Source: Deinococcus aetherius
Lineage (GTDB): Bacteria > Deinococcota > Deinococci > Deinococcales > Deinococcaceae
Reading direction: 5' to 3'
DNA: 64,000 nt
NCBI RefSeq assembly: GCF_025997855.1
Contig: NZ_AP026560.1
Span: forward strand, 2,010,001-2,074,000
Shown: positions 1 through 13,728 of the stretch, piece by piece
Numbering within the stretch: the first letter of the stretch is position 1
How the letters are laid out: each line of letters opens with the position of its first letter
Made by a program: the position numbers and the translations under genes
The notes under the pieces: generated by a model
Seen by the model: the letters and a program-made list of their open reading frames with translations, nothing else
Told to the model about the DNA's origin: nothing
The model's database searches: none

Positions 1-82
1 GGCCGATGCCCAGGTTCACGTAATAGCCGTCCTGCAACTCCCGCGCGGCGCGGCGAGCCATCTCGTCCCTCGTCCAGGGCAT
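1..82 (-). CDS. 3-oxoacid CoA-transferase subunit B, N-terminal part (runs off the window)
   Basis: Only the first 27 residues are inside the window. They begin MPWTRDEMARRAAREL and reach YYVNLGIG, the usual opening of the B subunit of SCOT/AtoA-type CoA transferases, which move CoA from succinyl-CoA (or acetyl-CoA) to acetoacetate or another 3-oxoacid. The ATG lies one base after the TGA of the A subunit, so the two are almost certainly translationally coupled. The active-site glutamate would lie beyond the window edge. Confidence 0.85.
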   Translation of the reverse strand, partial: MPWTRDEMARRAARELQDGYYVNLGIG

Positions 83-83
83 G

Positions 84-818
84 TCAGACCTCCTCTCCGG
101 CGGCGCTGGAGGCAGACGTCTCCGCCTTCCGCGTGGTGCGCTGCTCGATACGCTTTTCCGGCGTTGCATTGAGGACCACCCGCTGCACGAAGATGCCGGG
201 CGTGTCCACCTCGTCGGGGTCGAGTTCCCCGATCTCCACCAGTTCCTCGACCTCGGCCACGGTGACCCTGCCGCAAGTGGCGGCCACCGGGTTGAAGTTG
301 CGGGCGGTCTTGCGGTACACGAGGTTCCCGGCCCTGTCGGCCTTCCACGCCTTGACGAGGGCGAGGTCGGCGACGATGCCGCGCTCCAGAATGTACGTCT
401 CGCCGTCGAACTCCTTGTGTTCCTTGCCCTCGGCGACCAGTGTCCCCACACCCGTCCTAGTGTAGAAGCCGGGGATACCCGCGCCCCCCGCGCGCATCCG
501 CTCGGCAAGGGTGCCCTGGGGGGTGAACTCCAGTTCGAGTTCCCCGGCGAGGTACTGGCGCTCGAACTCCTTGTTCTCGCCGACGTAGGAGGAGATCATC
601 CGGCGTATCTGGCGGGTCTGGAGGAGCAGTCCCAGGCCCCAGTCGTCCACGCCCGCGTTGTTGCTGACCGCCGTCAACTCCTTCACGCCGCTGTCACGCA
701 GGGCGAGGATGAGTTGTTCGGGGATGCCGCAGAGGCCGAAGCCTCCCACGGCGACGGTCTGGCCGTCCTGCACCACGTCCCTCAGCGCCTCGGCGGCGCT
801 CGCATACACCTTGTTCAT
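84..818 (-). CDS. 3-oxoacid CoA-transferase subunit A
   Basis: This 244-residue protein matches the A subunit of heterodimeric CoA transferases. It shows the glycine-rich motif [10 protein letters not shown] near residues 25-34, then [10 protein letters not shown] and YVGENKEFE, all typical of the SCOT/AtoD family. It acts in the cytoplasm with the adjacent B subunit in ketone-body or 3-oxoacid catabolism; the exact acid cannot be told from sequence. The start overlaps the stop of the upstream alpha/beta hydrolase by 4 bases (ATGA), so the genes form a tight operon read leftwards. The C-terminus carries about 15 poorly conserved residues. Confidence 0.92.
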   Translation of the reverse strand: MNKVYASAAEALRDVVQDGQTVAVGGFGLCGIPEQLILALRDSGVKELTAVSNNAGVDDWGLGLLLQTRQIRRMISSYVGENKEFERQYLAGELELEFTPQGTLAERMRAGGAGIPGFYTRTGVGTLVAEGKEHKEFDGETYILERGIVADLALVKAWKADRAGNLVYRKTARNFNPVAATCGRVTVAEVEELVEIGELDPDEVDTPGIFVQRVVLNATPEKRIEQRTTRKAETSASSAAGEEV

Positions 819-1561
819 CGAGTCTCCACTGTAAGGCCGCTCCCCAGCAAAGTCTCCAGAAAGGCGCCCAAGTGGGCGCGGAAGGCCTGCGGGTCCTCCT
901 GCGGGAAGCCGTGGCCGCGCCCGTCCAGGATGATCGCCTCCCGGCCCAGCGCCGCCGCCTGCACCCGCACCATCTCGGGGGTGACGAGCGTGTCGAGCGC
1001 CCCGCCGAGCACGAGGACGGGCAGCCCGGCCAGGCGCGCGGGGTCCACGCTCCGGCAGGCGAGGGCGCGGGCGTTCCCGGCGTAGTGCGTTCCCGCCATC
1101 CGCCCGGCGTCCTCCACCAGCCGCGCGAAGTTGGCGGGCCGGGCGGAGGGGAAGAGCGCCCCCAGGCTCACCTCGCGTAGGCCCGCGTTCGCCCGCAGCA
1201 ACTCCAGCACGGGGTAGTTCTCCTCAGGCGTGACGAGGCCGGTCAGGGGCGCGCTCGCGGCGAGGACCAGACCGGAGAGGGCGTTCGGGTCACGCGCGGC
1301 GAACTCCAGCGCGACCGCCCCGCCCAGGCTGTGCCCCAGCACCACGGGCCGCGTGACGCCCTGATCTATGAGCCAGCCGCCGAGCCAGTCCGCGTACGCC
1401 CCGACGCTGACCTCGCCCTCGTGCCCGGTCCCCGCGAAGCCCGGCAGGTCGGGGGCGAGGACGCGCCAGCCCGCCGGGGGGTGGGCGATCAATTTCTCCC
1501 ACCACGCCGCCGACGCGAAATTGCTGTGCAGGGCGACGAGGGTTTGCTCTCCGTCAGGCAT
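815..1561 (-). CDS. alpha/beta fold hydrolase
   Basis: A 248-residue alpha/beta hydrolase. The nucleophile elbow is GHSLGG ([13 protein letters not shown]), the acid is probably the Asp in [11 protein letters not shown], and the His lies in [11 protein letters not shown]. The family includes esterases, lactonases and C-C hydrolases such as 3-oxoadipate enol-lactonase; its place upstream of a CoA transferase would suit a lactonase or thioesterase step, but that is inference. I chose the ATG at 1561 (MPDGEQTL), which overlaps the stop of the broken acetyltransferase-like gene by 8 bases; a GTG at 1579 would add six residues. Confidence 0.85.
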   Translation of the reverse strand: MPDGEQTLVALHSNFASAAWWEKLIAHPPAGWRVLAPDLPGFAGTGHEGEVSVGAYADWLGGWLIDQGVTRPVVLGHSLGGAVALEFAARDPNALSGLVLAASAPLTGLVTPEENYPVLELLRANAGLREVSLGALFPSARPANFARLVEDAGRMAGTHYAGNARALACRSVDPARLAGLPVLVLGGALDTLVTPEMVRVQAAALGREAIILDGRGHGFPQEDPQAFRAHLGAFLETLLGSGLTVETR

Positions 1562-2505
1562 GGGCCACGTCCCCGGCACCGAGCGGTTCGGGCGGGAGGG
1601 GCACGGTGGGCAGCGTGTCCTCCAGCAGCCCGCGCAGCAGGGGCGCGAAGGGCGCCGTGTCCGCCACGCAGCCCAGGTGCCCGTGCGCCGAGTCGAACTC
1701 CAGGTGGGTGTGGGCCACGCCCGCCGCCCGGCTCGCCCCCGCGAACGCCCGCATCTCCGCCGCCGGGAAGAAGAGGTCTCCCCGGACGTTCACGGTCAGC
1801 AGACGCAGCCCCGCGTCCCGCCAGCGGGCGAAGAGGTCGGGACGGGGCGCGACCTCGTTCAGGTCGTGCGTCTCCACCACCCGCGCGAGGTCGAGGATGT
1901 GGGCGAGGCTGGCCGTCCCCGCCCGCGTTCTGAGGTACGCCTCGAAGTCGGCCTCCCGGAAGGTGCGCTCCAGCGCGTCTCCCCCAGCCCGAACAGGGAG
2001 ATCAGCCGCAGCGCCCCCGTGAGTCCCCCCTAGGCGGCCACGTCGCGCAGCAGCGGCCCGAAGGCCCCGCGCACGGGCTGGTGGCGACGGCGGCCACCCG
2101 GGGCGCGAGGTCCGGCGACCGGGCCGCCCACTGGAGCGCCTGCATTCCCCCCAGGCTGGGGCCGACGACCGCCTGCCAGTTCTCTGCCCCCAGGCGCCGC
2201 AGCAGCGCGAGTTGCAGGGCGTGCAGGTCGGCGAAGGTCCACGCCGGAAAACGTCCTCCCCACGCGCCGCCCTGCGGGTGCTCGGTGTCCGGCCCGGTCG
2301 TCACCACCCGGGGGTCGAGGACCTGCACGTTCGAGAGGGTGTTCATCGCCACCACGAAGAAGCGGTCCGTGTCCACCGCGCGCCCCGGCCCGATCAGGGA
2401 GTCCCACCAGCCGGGCACCCCGTCCGCCCCCATCCCCGCCGCCTGGGACGTGCCCGTGTAGTAGTGGCAGACGAGGACGGCGTTGTCCCGCGCCTCGCCG
2501 GGCGG
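1554..2505 (-). pseudogene. homoserine O-acetyltransferase (MetX)-like alpha/beta hydrolase, broken
   Basis: Reading leftwards, three frames together give one MetX-like protein. The first part (to about 2085) has NAVLVCHYYTGT and the nucleophile elbow GPSLGGMQALQWA. The frame shifts just after VAAVATSP; the next part meets TAG at 2032-2030. A further one-base loss in a run of five G (about 1981-1985) is needed to reach ALERTFREADF and the C-terminal part with LTVNVRGDLFFP (acid) and FDSAHGHLG (His), ending at 1554. The N-terminal 30-40 residues are missing at about 2505, where a truncated livF begins on the other strand. MetX enzymes acetylate homoserine for methionine synthesis; this copy should be inactive. 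Sequencing error could explain the frameshifts but less easily the missing 5' end. Confidence 0.8.
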
Positions 2506-2909
2506 CGATGCGTTCCGAGGCCCGCGCCGCGCAGCCTCAGACGCTGGAGCACGTCTATACCCTCTTTCCCCGCCTGCGTGAACGGCAGGGACAACTCGCG
2601 GGCACTCTCTCGGGGGGCGAGCAGCAGATGGTCGCGGTGGGCCGCGCCCTGATGGCCCGCCCGAGCGTCCTCGTGGTGGACGAGCCCTCCCTGGGCCTCT
2701 CGCCGCTGATGACCCAGACAGTGTTCGAGGCCCTGAAGGCCGTGAACCAGGAGGGCGTGAGCATCCTGCTCGTCGAGCAGAACGTGGGGCTGAGTCTGAG
2801 GCTCGCGGGCCGCGCCTACGTCCTCGAAAACGGGCAGGTGGTGAACACGGGGACGGGGGCGGCGCTGCTGGCAGACCCGAAGGTCAGGGAGGCGTACCTG
2901 GCGCTGTAA
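2506..2909 (+). pseudogene. livF-type branched-chain amino-acid ABC transporter ATPase, 3' fragment
   Basis: This encodes only the C-terminal 130 or so residues of a LivF-family ATPase. Present are YTLFPRLRERQGQLAGTLS, the ABC signature LSGGEQQM, Walker B VLVVDEPSLGLSP and LLVEQNVGLSLR, ending YLAL. The Walker A half and everything before it are absent. An ATG exists at 2508, but a protein without a P-loop cannot work as the ATPase. The break coincides with the 5' truncation of the MetX-like gene on the other strand, so both ends were lost in one event or one assembly join. Confidence 0.85.
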
Positions 2910-3098
2910 GGCCGGGATGAACGGAGCGAAGGGCGTGGGATATGGCACTCCCGCGCCCTGCGCCGTGGCAGGTGTCTGCGTGGGTGTAGTCGGGGGGCGC
3001 CGGGCAGGGTAACCTCTGCGGGAAGACGCGGAACCGACACGGCAGACTTCCACTCCGGATGGGTCTACCCGGCCCCTCATCCCGACCAAGGTGGTGTC

Positions 3099-4166
3099 AT
3101 GAAGCGACTCCTGCCCCTCGCCCTGCTCCTGCTTGCGGCCTGCGCCCCCAGGCAGACGGCTCACACCCCGCGCCCGGACGCCGCCCCGTTCACCCGCTAC
3201 GTGGCGATGGGCGACAGCATCACCGCCGGGTTCCAGTCGGGCGGGCTGACCGCCGAGTCGCAGCGGTCAGCCTACCCCCGGCTGCTGGGCGAGCGGGCCG
3301 GGCTGGACGTGCCCATGCCGGAGGTGCAGGACCCCGGCTGTCCTCCCCCGGTGGGCGTGACGGGAACGAAGAACTGCACGCTCCGCCAGCCGGGCGCCGT
3401 GTCCCCGGTCGTGGCGGTGCCGGGCGCCAAGGTGGGCGACGTGCTCCGCAGCACCGACACGCGGGTCACCGACCCCGACCCGCAACTGTACGACGCCGAC
3501 CTTTACCGGGCGATCCTGGGCCCCGGCACCACTCAACTGGAGGCGGCGCTGGCCCGCCGTCCCCTCTTCGTCACCCTCTGGATCGGCAACAACGATGTGC
3601 TGCTGCCCACCCTGCGCGGGCGGCCCGACCAGGCCACGCCGCTGGAGAGCTTCCGGGCCGACTACGCGACGTTGGTGGACCGGCTGCTGGCGGGGGGCGT
3701 CCGCTCCCTCGTCCTGATGACGGTGCCGGACGTGACGCGGGTGCCCGCCCTGATCCCGGTGCGGCAACTCCGCCTCGTGGGGGTGGTGGACGACAGTTGC
3801 CGGGGGCAGGACGTGTATTTCGGCAGCGTCATCGTGGGCCGCGCCAGCAAGGCGGCCCCCCTCTCCTGCAACGCCCCCGAGGCGCTGACCGCCGCCGAGT
3901 ACGCGCAGTCGCAGCGGATCGTGGAGGGGTACAACGCCGCCATCCGCGAGATCGCCGCCGCGCGCGGGGTGCCCGTCTTCGACGTGACGCGGGTGCTCGA
4001 CACGCTGCCGGGGCGACCCCTGATTCCCACGGCGGCGTCCCCCTTTGGGAGGTCCTTCAGCCTCGACGGCGTGCACCCGAGCAACTTGGCACATCAACGC
4101 TTCGCCCGGGAACTCGCGGTGTTCATGAACCGGCAGTTCGGGACGGACCTGGACACGCGGCCCTAG
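3099..4166 (+). CDS. SGNH/GDSL-family hydrolase lipoprotein
   Basis: A 355-residue exported lipoprotein: the signal peptide ends in lipobox LLAAC with Cys at about residue 15. The SGNH blocks are in order: block I VAMGDSITAG (nucleophile Ser40), a glycine-containing block II, block III GNNDVL, and block V LDGVHPS with Asp323 and His326. Such enzymes are esterases, lipases or deacetylases acting on lipids or polysaccharides outside the inner membrane; the substrate is not evident. An AAGGTGG Shine-Dalgarno lies just before the ATG. The gene ends 4 bases into the convergent kinase-like gene. Confidence 0.9.
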   Translation: MKRLLPLALLLLAACAPRQTAHTPRPDAAPFTRYVAMGDSITAGFQSGGLTAESQRSAYPRLLGERAGLDVPMPEVQDPGCPPPVGVTGTKNCTLRQPGAVSPVVAVPGAKVGDVLRSTDTRVTDPDPQLYDADLYRAILGPGTTQLEAALARRPLFVTLWIGNNDVLLPTLRGRPDQATPLESFRADYATLVDRLLAGGVRSLVLMTVPDVTRVPALIPVRQLRLVGVVDDSCRGQDVYFGSVIVGRASKAAPLSCNAPEALTAAEYAQSQRIVEGYNAAIREIAAARGVPVFDVTRVLDTLPGRPLIPTAASPFGRSFSLDGVHPSNLAHQRFARELAVFMNRQFGTDLDTRP

Positions 4167-5047
4167 CGACCGAGAGGCAGCACATCGCGTGCCCCGCCGA
4201 GGTGGGCCAGAGCGAGGGCCCGGTCACCGTGGACGAGACCGGCCAGCGCCCACTGCACCTCCAGTGTGCCCGCCCAGAACCGGGCGCGGTCGAGGTGGTC
4301 GGTCAGCTCTGGATAGGCGGGGAGGACTTCGCCGACCAGAGATTCCCCGTAATTGCTCAGCAACACCGCCAGGTCGGTGGCGGGGTCACCCAGGCCCGCC
4401 GTTCCGAAGTCGATGACGCCTGCAAGCCGCCGGGCGTCGGGGTCGAAGAGCACGTGGTACACACCCAAGTCACCGTGGATCAGCCGGGGCGTGGGGTTCA
4501 GGTCCAGAGTGTCCTCCAGGACCGGAGCGAAGTGGCCGAGAAGCCACGCGCGCTGATGGCGCATCAGGAGCGGGAACAGGTGCTCCTCGGCCTGAGCCAG
4601 CAACGCCGACCAGTCCTCACGTGTTCGAAAGGCGTCCGAGGCCTGAAGACCCGCCGCCTCGACCGCCGCACGGGGGATGTGGTGCATCTGCCGCAGAAAG
4701 GTCACGAGGTCGGCCAGGACAGCCCGGCGGGCTTCCGGGGAGAGCCACAGAAGCAGGTTGCGGGTCAGGGGCTCACCGGGGAGGAACCGGTAGGTGACGA
4801 ACTCCGGCTCCAGGTGCTCGAACTCTGGCGTGCGCATGGACGTGTACTCACGGGCCAGGGCCAGAACGCGCGCCTCCTGCCGGAGAGCTTCAGCGGCCCA
4901 CGGATGCTTGCCGAAGCGGCAGACCACCTCGCCGTTGACAACGACGACATCGTTGACCATCCCATCCTGGTTGAAGTCCAACGTGTTCAGGGACAGGCCG
5001 GGATAGACCGACCGGATTTTCTCCAGGTACGCTCGGGGAACAGCCAT
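4163..5047 (-). CDS. aminoglycoside phosphotransferase (APH)-family kinase
   Basis: A 294-residue APH/choline-kinase fold protein. The catalytic loop is HGDLGVYH (His191-Asp193-His198) and the metal-binding DFG-type motif is VIDFGTAGLGDPATDLA (Asp213). In most relatives the last position of the catalytic loop is Asn (HGDxxxxN), a Mg2+ ligand; here it is His198, so activity may be altered. Family members phosphorylate aminoglycosides, macrolides, homoserine, fructosamines or other small hydroxylated compounds; the substrate is unknown and resistance should not be assumed. The ATG follows a GAGGTG ribosome site. The gene converges on and overlaps the SGNH gene by 4 bases. Confidence 0.85.
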   Translation of the reverse strand: MAVPRAYLEKIRSVYPGLSLNTLDFNQDGMVNDVVVVNGEVVCRFGKHPWAAEALRQEARVLALAREYTSMRTPEFEHLEPEFVTYRFLPGEPLTRNLLLWLSPEARRAVLADLVTFLRQMHHIPRAAVEAAGLQASDAFRTREDWSALLAQAEEHLFPLLMRHQRAWLLGHFAPVLEDTLDLNPTPRLIHGDLGVYHVLFDPDARRLAGVIDFGTAGLGDPATDLAVLLSNYGESLVGEVLPAYPELTDHLDRARFWAGTLEVQWALAGLVHGDRALALAHLGGARDVLPLGR

Positions 5048-5186
5048 GTTGACACCTCGGCAGTCGGAAAGAAGGACCGCTCACCAGAGTGAGGGACGGG
5101 TTCTCGCTGAAGAGGTGGGTCAACGGATCACAGAGGTCGGCTCCCAAAGAGATAGCGGCATTGTACGGGCAAAGGAGCACTCTGCC

Positions 5187-8072
<2,886 letters not shown>

Positions 8073-8157
8073 GGGGAAGGAGGGGGTGCGGGGGGTTGAG
8101 CAGATGGTAGAGGTTTGGCGGGTTGGGCGCCGAGGGGCGCTGGTGGGTGCTTCGGTC

Positions 8158-8198
8158 ACCCCCTCCCAGCCTCCCCCCTCAAGGGGGAGGGGCAAAAA
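8158..8198 (+). repeat. dispersed intergenic repeat, family A, copy 1
   Basis: It reads CCCCTCCCAGCC, then a hairpin of the form CCCCCCTCAAGGGGG, then GGGGCAAAAA. The same layout is found at 37016-37060 (reverse), 38349-38391 (reverse) and 38459-38502 (forward). Confidence 0.75.
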
Positions 8199-8234
8199 GA
8201 TGGGGTGGTGGGCGGCGAAGGGGAGGGGCGTTGG

Positions 8235-8307
8235 TCACACGCCTCCTCACCCCGACCCTCTGCTTCGCAGCTCTACGAGTCACCCGCAAGGGGGGAGGGA
8301 GAAAAGA
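8235..8307 (+). repeat. dispersed intergenic repeat, family B, copy 1
   Basis: Opens with CACACGCCTCCTCACCCC and closes with a C/G stem and GGGAGGGAGAAAAG. The middle includes TTCGCAGCTCTACGAGTC between the outer arms. Related copies are at 12561-12630 (reverse) and 37121-37173. Confidence 0.7.
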
Positions 8308-8578
8308 AGCTGAAGCTTTTGCGCTTTTCAAAACGTCTCCCCGGACGCCGAACAGGAGCACACCGCATCAACGCCCCTGGCCCACGACCACGTCGGCTCG
8401 CGCAGCGAGACGGTGGGCACATAGATGGGACGCAGCAAGATCAAACATTGCGTTCAGAAAGACTCGCCCACTCACGCCGCCCGTGTGCCCTTGCCCAGCG
8501 CAGCGCCGCTCCCCCTGCCCCCCCTGGGGGTAGGGGGCTGGGGGGTGGGGGTAAACGGAGCAAGACGCCCTGCCCCTC

Positions 8579-9262
<684 letters not shown>

Positions 9263-9268
9263 GGCGTC

Positions 9269-9274
9269 AGGATA
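9269..9274 (-). promoter_or_regulatory. -10 box of the response-regulator gene (leaderless)
   Basis: TATCCT on the minus strand ends 6 nt before the ATG at 9262. No Shine-Dalgarno is present. Confidence 0.6.
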
Positions 9275-9285
9275 CCCGCGCGGGC

Positions 9286-9322
9286 AGACGAAAGGAGCCG
9301 CATCCACGTCGGAATGCGGCCC
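9286..9322 (-). terminator. probable terminator after the peptide-binding protein gene
   Basis: On the minus strand a GCCGCAT/ATGCGGC stem with a 10-nt loop is followed by TCCTTTC. The T-tract is short, so the call is moderate. Confidence 0.5.
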
Positions 9323-9338
9323 AGAAGAAACTTGTAGC

Positions 9339-11141
<1,803 letters not shown>

Positions 11142-11463
11142 GGTGGCTCCTGGGGCGCTCGTGTAGCGGAAAGCACGGTCCGAGCGGGGATTTTGTGGCA
11201 GGGTCCGCCCGCTTGGACGGACTTGATGCGTTAGGGTAGGCTCCCCTTGTGAGTCCTCTCCCCAGTTCCGTTCAAGATTCATGAGCAGGATCGACAGCCA
11301 GAAATCAGAGGGTGTGAAGCTCACAAAAAGTGAGCGGCGTCCGTCCAGTATCCCCTCACGCCAGAAGCTCGGCCGTCCGGGGTCTGGCGAAACCGTCGTG
11401 GGGACAGACCTGAATGCGAGCCCTCCCACAGCCGACTTGAGCGTGCTCTTGTAAAGTTTCCTA
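11142..11463. other. divergent intergenic region between peptide-binding protein and hslO
   Basis: The 322-bp spacer carries no supportable gene. It must contain both promoters. An inverted repeat GTCCG/CGGAC lies at about 11201-11222, and the hslO -10 box sits at the right end. Confidence 0.5.
11452..11457 (+). promoter_or_regulatory. -10 box of hslO (leaderless)
   Basis: TAAAGT lies 6 nt before the ATG at 11464. No Shine-Dalgarno is seen. Confidence 0.55.
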
Positions 11464-12375
11464 ATGACTTCGAACGCCCACCCAAACTCTTTCCTGCTGC
11501 GCGGCACGGCGGCGGGCGGGACCTTGCGCCTTGTTGGCATCGACGCGACCGCCCTCGTCGAGGAGGCCCGGCTGCGCCATCACCTCAGCAAGACGGCGAC
11601 CGCCGCGCTGGGGCGCACGCTCGCCGCCTCGGCTCTGCTTGCCGTGGTACTGGGCAAGAAGCCCGACAGCCGCGTAACCGTCCGCATCCAAGGCGGCGGC
11701 AGCGTGGGCTGGATCGTCGCCGAGGGGAGTGCGGACGGGTTGGTGCGCGGCTACGTGCGCGAGCCCGGGGCCGACCTCCCCATCCGCGTCTCAGACGGCA
11801 AGCTCGACGTGAGCGGCATCGTCGGCACCGAGGGTGAACTGGCGGTCACCCGCCTCCTCGACAACGGCGAGCCCTACACCGGCAGCGTGGAACTCGTGAG
11901 CGGCGAGATCGCCGAGGACGTGAGCACCTACCTGGGCGTGTCGGAGCAGATTCCCAACGCCGTCCTGCTCGGGGTGTACGAGGAGGGGGGCCGGGTGGCC
12001 CGCGCGGGTGGCCTGCTCGTGCAGGCGATGCCCGGGGTCAGCGACGAGACGCTGGCCCGGCTGGAGGCGAACGTCCGCTCCATCGGCCAGTTCACCGACA
12101 GCCTGCGCCGGGGCAGCCTGCTGGAGACCATGCAGGCCGCCGCCGAGGGCCTGGACCTGACGCTGTCCGCCGAGGCGCAGCCCGCCCGCTTCCAGTGCCG
12201 CTGCTCGCGCGAAAAGGCCCTCGGCAGCCTGAAGTTCTTCGCCCCCGGCGAGCGGCTGGAGATGATCGAGGAGGGCGGTCAGGAGATCGTCTGCCACTGG
12301 TGCGGCGAGCACTACCAGATGACCCCCGCCGAGATCGCCACCCTCGACGCACCTGCGGAGCGGGCGCAGGCGTAA
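11464..12375 (+). CDS. hslO: Hsp33 redox-regulated chaperone
   Basis: Hsp33 is a cytoplasmic holdase switched on by oxidation and unfolding. This 303-residue protein has the family length and the four zinc-binding cysteines in CxC-X29-CxxC form: Cys245 and Cys247 (FQCRCSREK), Cys277 and Cys280 (VCHWCGEHY). The N-terminal substrate-binding part includes [20 protein letters not shown] and [15 protein letters not shown], characteristic of HslO. When reduced, the thiolates hold Zn2+ and the protein is inactive; disulfide formation activates it, which fits an organism facing oxidative stress. It is monocistronic, followed by a strong terminator. Confidence 0.96.
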   Translation: MTSNAHPNSFLLRGTAAGGTLRLVGIDATALVEEARLRHHLSKTATAALGRTLAASALLAVVLGKKPDSRVTVRIQGGGSVGWIVAEGSADGLVRGYVREPGADLPIRVSDGKLDVSGIVGTEGELAVTRLLDNGEPYTGSVELVSGEIAEDVSTYLGVSEQIPNAVLLGVYEEGGRVARAGGLLVQAMPGVSDETLARLEANVRSIGQFTDSLRRGSLLETMQAAAEGLDLTLSAEAQPARFQCRCSREKALGSLKFFAPGERLEMIEEGGQEIVCHWCGEHYQMTPAEIATLDAPAERAQA

Positions 12376-12403
12376 GGGCCGCCTGAATCAGGCTGATTCT
12401 TGA

Positions 12404-12442
12404 GAGGACACGGGAGAGGTTGGCCCGTGTCCCTCTTCTTTT
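12404..12442 (+). terminator. rho-independent terminator of hslO
   Basis: An 11-bp GC-rich stem (GAGGACACGGG, pairing with CCCGTGTCCCTC allowing one bulge) is followed by TTCTTTT. Confidence 0.85.
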
Positions 12443-12560
12443 GACGCCTGAAAGTGCCAGCGGGAGAGGCTGGGTGAGGACCTATGTTCCCACGTCCGGC
12501 CCGTTCATCCCCTCAAGATGCCTGACATGCAGTTGGGAAGAACACAGTCCTACACGAGGT

Positions 12561-12630
12561 CTCGTTCTCCCGCTCCCCTTGCGGGACTTGCAAAGCTGCG
12601 CGGCAGAGAGGGCCGGGGTGAGGGGTGACG
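12561..12630 (-). repeat. dispersed intergenic repeat, family B, copy 2
   Basis: Read on the minus strand it starts GTCACCCCTCACCCCGGCC, contains a GCGCAGCTTTGCAAG segment like the TTCGCAGCTCTACGAG of copy 1, and closes with CCGCAAGGGGAGCGGGAGAA. Confidence 0.7.
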
Positions 12631-12658
12631 AGTACAGCTCGTCCCTCATCGTCCAGTC

Positions 12659-13684
12659 TCAAAGCCGCCCCAGCCACGGGTGACCCGGCGCCGTGACGTT
12701 CAGCGCCCCGGCGAGCCAGTCCCGGGCGGCTCGCGTCAGGGTGGGCAGGACACGGTCGAAGTCGCGGGCGTCCTTGCCCCTCGGGTCGCGCCCGGCGTGG
12801 CCGCCCTTGAAGAGGAGGACGGCCTGGGGCGCGAGGTAGGGCAGGTTCTCTGGCCCGAACTGCCGAGCCTCGGCGAGCGGCAGGGTCACGCGCGGGTCGC
12901 GGCGGTAGTGCCAGAGGCCGTCCCCCAGGCCGGTGAGCAGCAGGTCGAGCATGAGCACGTCCGGCAACTCCGGGTGACGGGCGTGGACCTGATGGTGGGG
13001 CGGGTCGAGTGGCGCCGTCCAGGGCCGATAACCGCCCGGCCCGCAGGCGTCGAGGCGCCAGCCCCCGGCCAGGAGCGCGTCGCGCACATTCACCTGGGCG
13101 GGGCGGGGAATCACCACGTCCACGTCGTCGTGCGGGCGGGTGAGTCCGCCGAGGTGCAGGTCGAGGGCCAGGCCACCCGCCACCATCCAGGGCAGGTCGG
13201 GGAGGGTGCTCAGGGCCCGTGAAATGTGCTTGGCGGGGGCGAAGCCCACCGTGCGGGCGTGGTGGGCGAGCGCCTCGGCGAGCAGGGCCGCGTCCGCCTC
13301 CTCCCTTCCCCGGGCGAGAAACACCGTCCGGTAGCGGGCGGCGGCCTTCCCGCCTCCCAGCAGCAGGGCCCGCAGCGCCGTCTGCCCGGCCCGCCAGCCC
13401 GTCCCGTGGTCGCACAGCACGAGGCGCCAGCCGCCCGGGTGGGTCCACACGTCCTCCCGCTCGCCCGGCACGTACCCGAGCGTGGCGAGCGCGGCCCTTT
13501 GCACCTCGGTAGGAGGTTCCGGCAGCAGGTCCAGGTGCAGTTCGGGCACGTCGAGGTCGGCGAGTGCGGGGGTGCTGCCCGGCCCGCCCGGCGCGAGGTG
13601 GAAGACGCCGTCGGGGCGCCCGCCCTCCAGGTACGAACCGAGGACCCGCGTGAGGTCTCGTCGGGCGGCGTCGAGCGTGGACAT
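12659..13684 (-). CDS. GrpB-like/nucleotidyltransferase-fold fusion protein
   Basis: A 341-residue protein in two parts. The C-terminal part (about 165-300) looks like an aminoglycoside adenylyltransferase-type (LinA/AadB-like) nucleotidyltransferase fold: WMVAGGLALDLHLGGLTRPHDDVDVVI, where GG and HDDVDV are the nucleotide and metal-binding elements. The N-terminal part resembles a GrpB-type nucleotidyltransferase (LALCDHG-like strand and TALRALLLGGGKAAARY). The substrate is unknown. Leaderless start: TAACCT lies 7 nt before the ATG. It is transcribed divergently from the tRNA nucleotidyltransferase gene. Confidence 0.7.
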   Translation of the reverse strand: MSTLDAARRDLTRVLGSYLEGGRPDGVFHLAPGGPGSTPALADLDVPELHLDLLPEPPTEVQRAALATLGYVPGEREDVWTHPGGWRLVLCDHGTGWRAGQTALRALLLGGGKAAARYRTVFLARGREEADAALLAEALAHHARTVGFAPAKHISRALSTLPDLPWMVAGGLALDLHLGGLTRPHDDVDVVIPRPAQVNVRDALLAGGWRLDACGPGGYRPWTAPLDPPHHQVHARHPELPDVLMLDLLLTGLGDGLWHYRRDPRVTLPLAEARQFGPENLPYLAPQAVLLFKGGHAGRDPRGKDARDFDRVLPTLTRAARDWLAGALNVTAPGHPWLGRL

Positions 13685-13691
13685 AGCCTCA

Positions 13692-13697
13692 AGGTTA
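13692..13697 (-). promoter_or_regulatory. -10 box of the GrpB/nucleotidyltransferase gene
   Basis: TAACCT on the minus strand, 7 nt before the ATG at 13684. It is back-to-back with the promoter of the divergent gene. Confidence 0.55.
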
Positions 13698-13715
13698 GCC
13701 CTCCTGGGCGGCGCG

Positions 13716-13721
13716 GATAAT
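13716..13721 (+). promoter_or_regulatory. -10 box of the CCA-transferase gene
   Basis: GATAAT ends 7 nt before the ATG at 13729. It overlaps the upstream in-frame ATG at 13720, which argues for the 13729 start. Confidence 0.55.
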
Positions 13722-13728
13722 GACCGCC

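Larger units (their letters stand above)
8073..8578. other. 506-bp non-coding spacer between response regulator and kinase
   Basis: No credible gene. It holds one copy each of two dispersed repeats (8158-8198 and 8235-8307) and a C/G-rich inverted stretch at about 8515-8556 where runs of C are followed by runs of G. A spacer this long between a regulator and its kinase on the same strand suggests later repeat insertion. Confidence 0.7.

Noticed and set aside
1989..2032. Programmed frameshift in the MetX-like gene
   Set aside because: There is also a TAG in the middle frame and a missing 5' end, so decay or sequence error is simpler than recoding.
3059..5092. 677-codon plus-strand ORF spanning the SGNH and APH genes
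   Set aside because: It overlaps two genes with clear families in other frames; the product is low-complexity.
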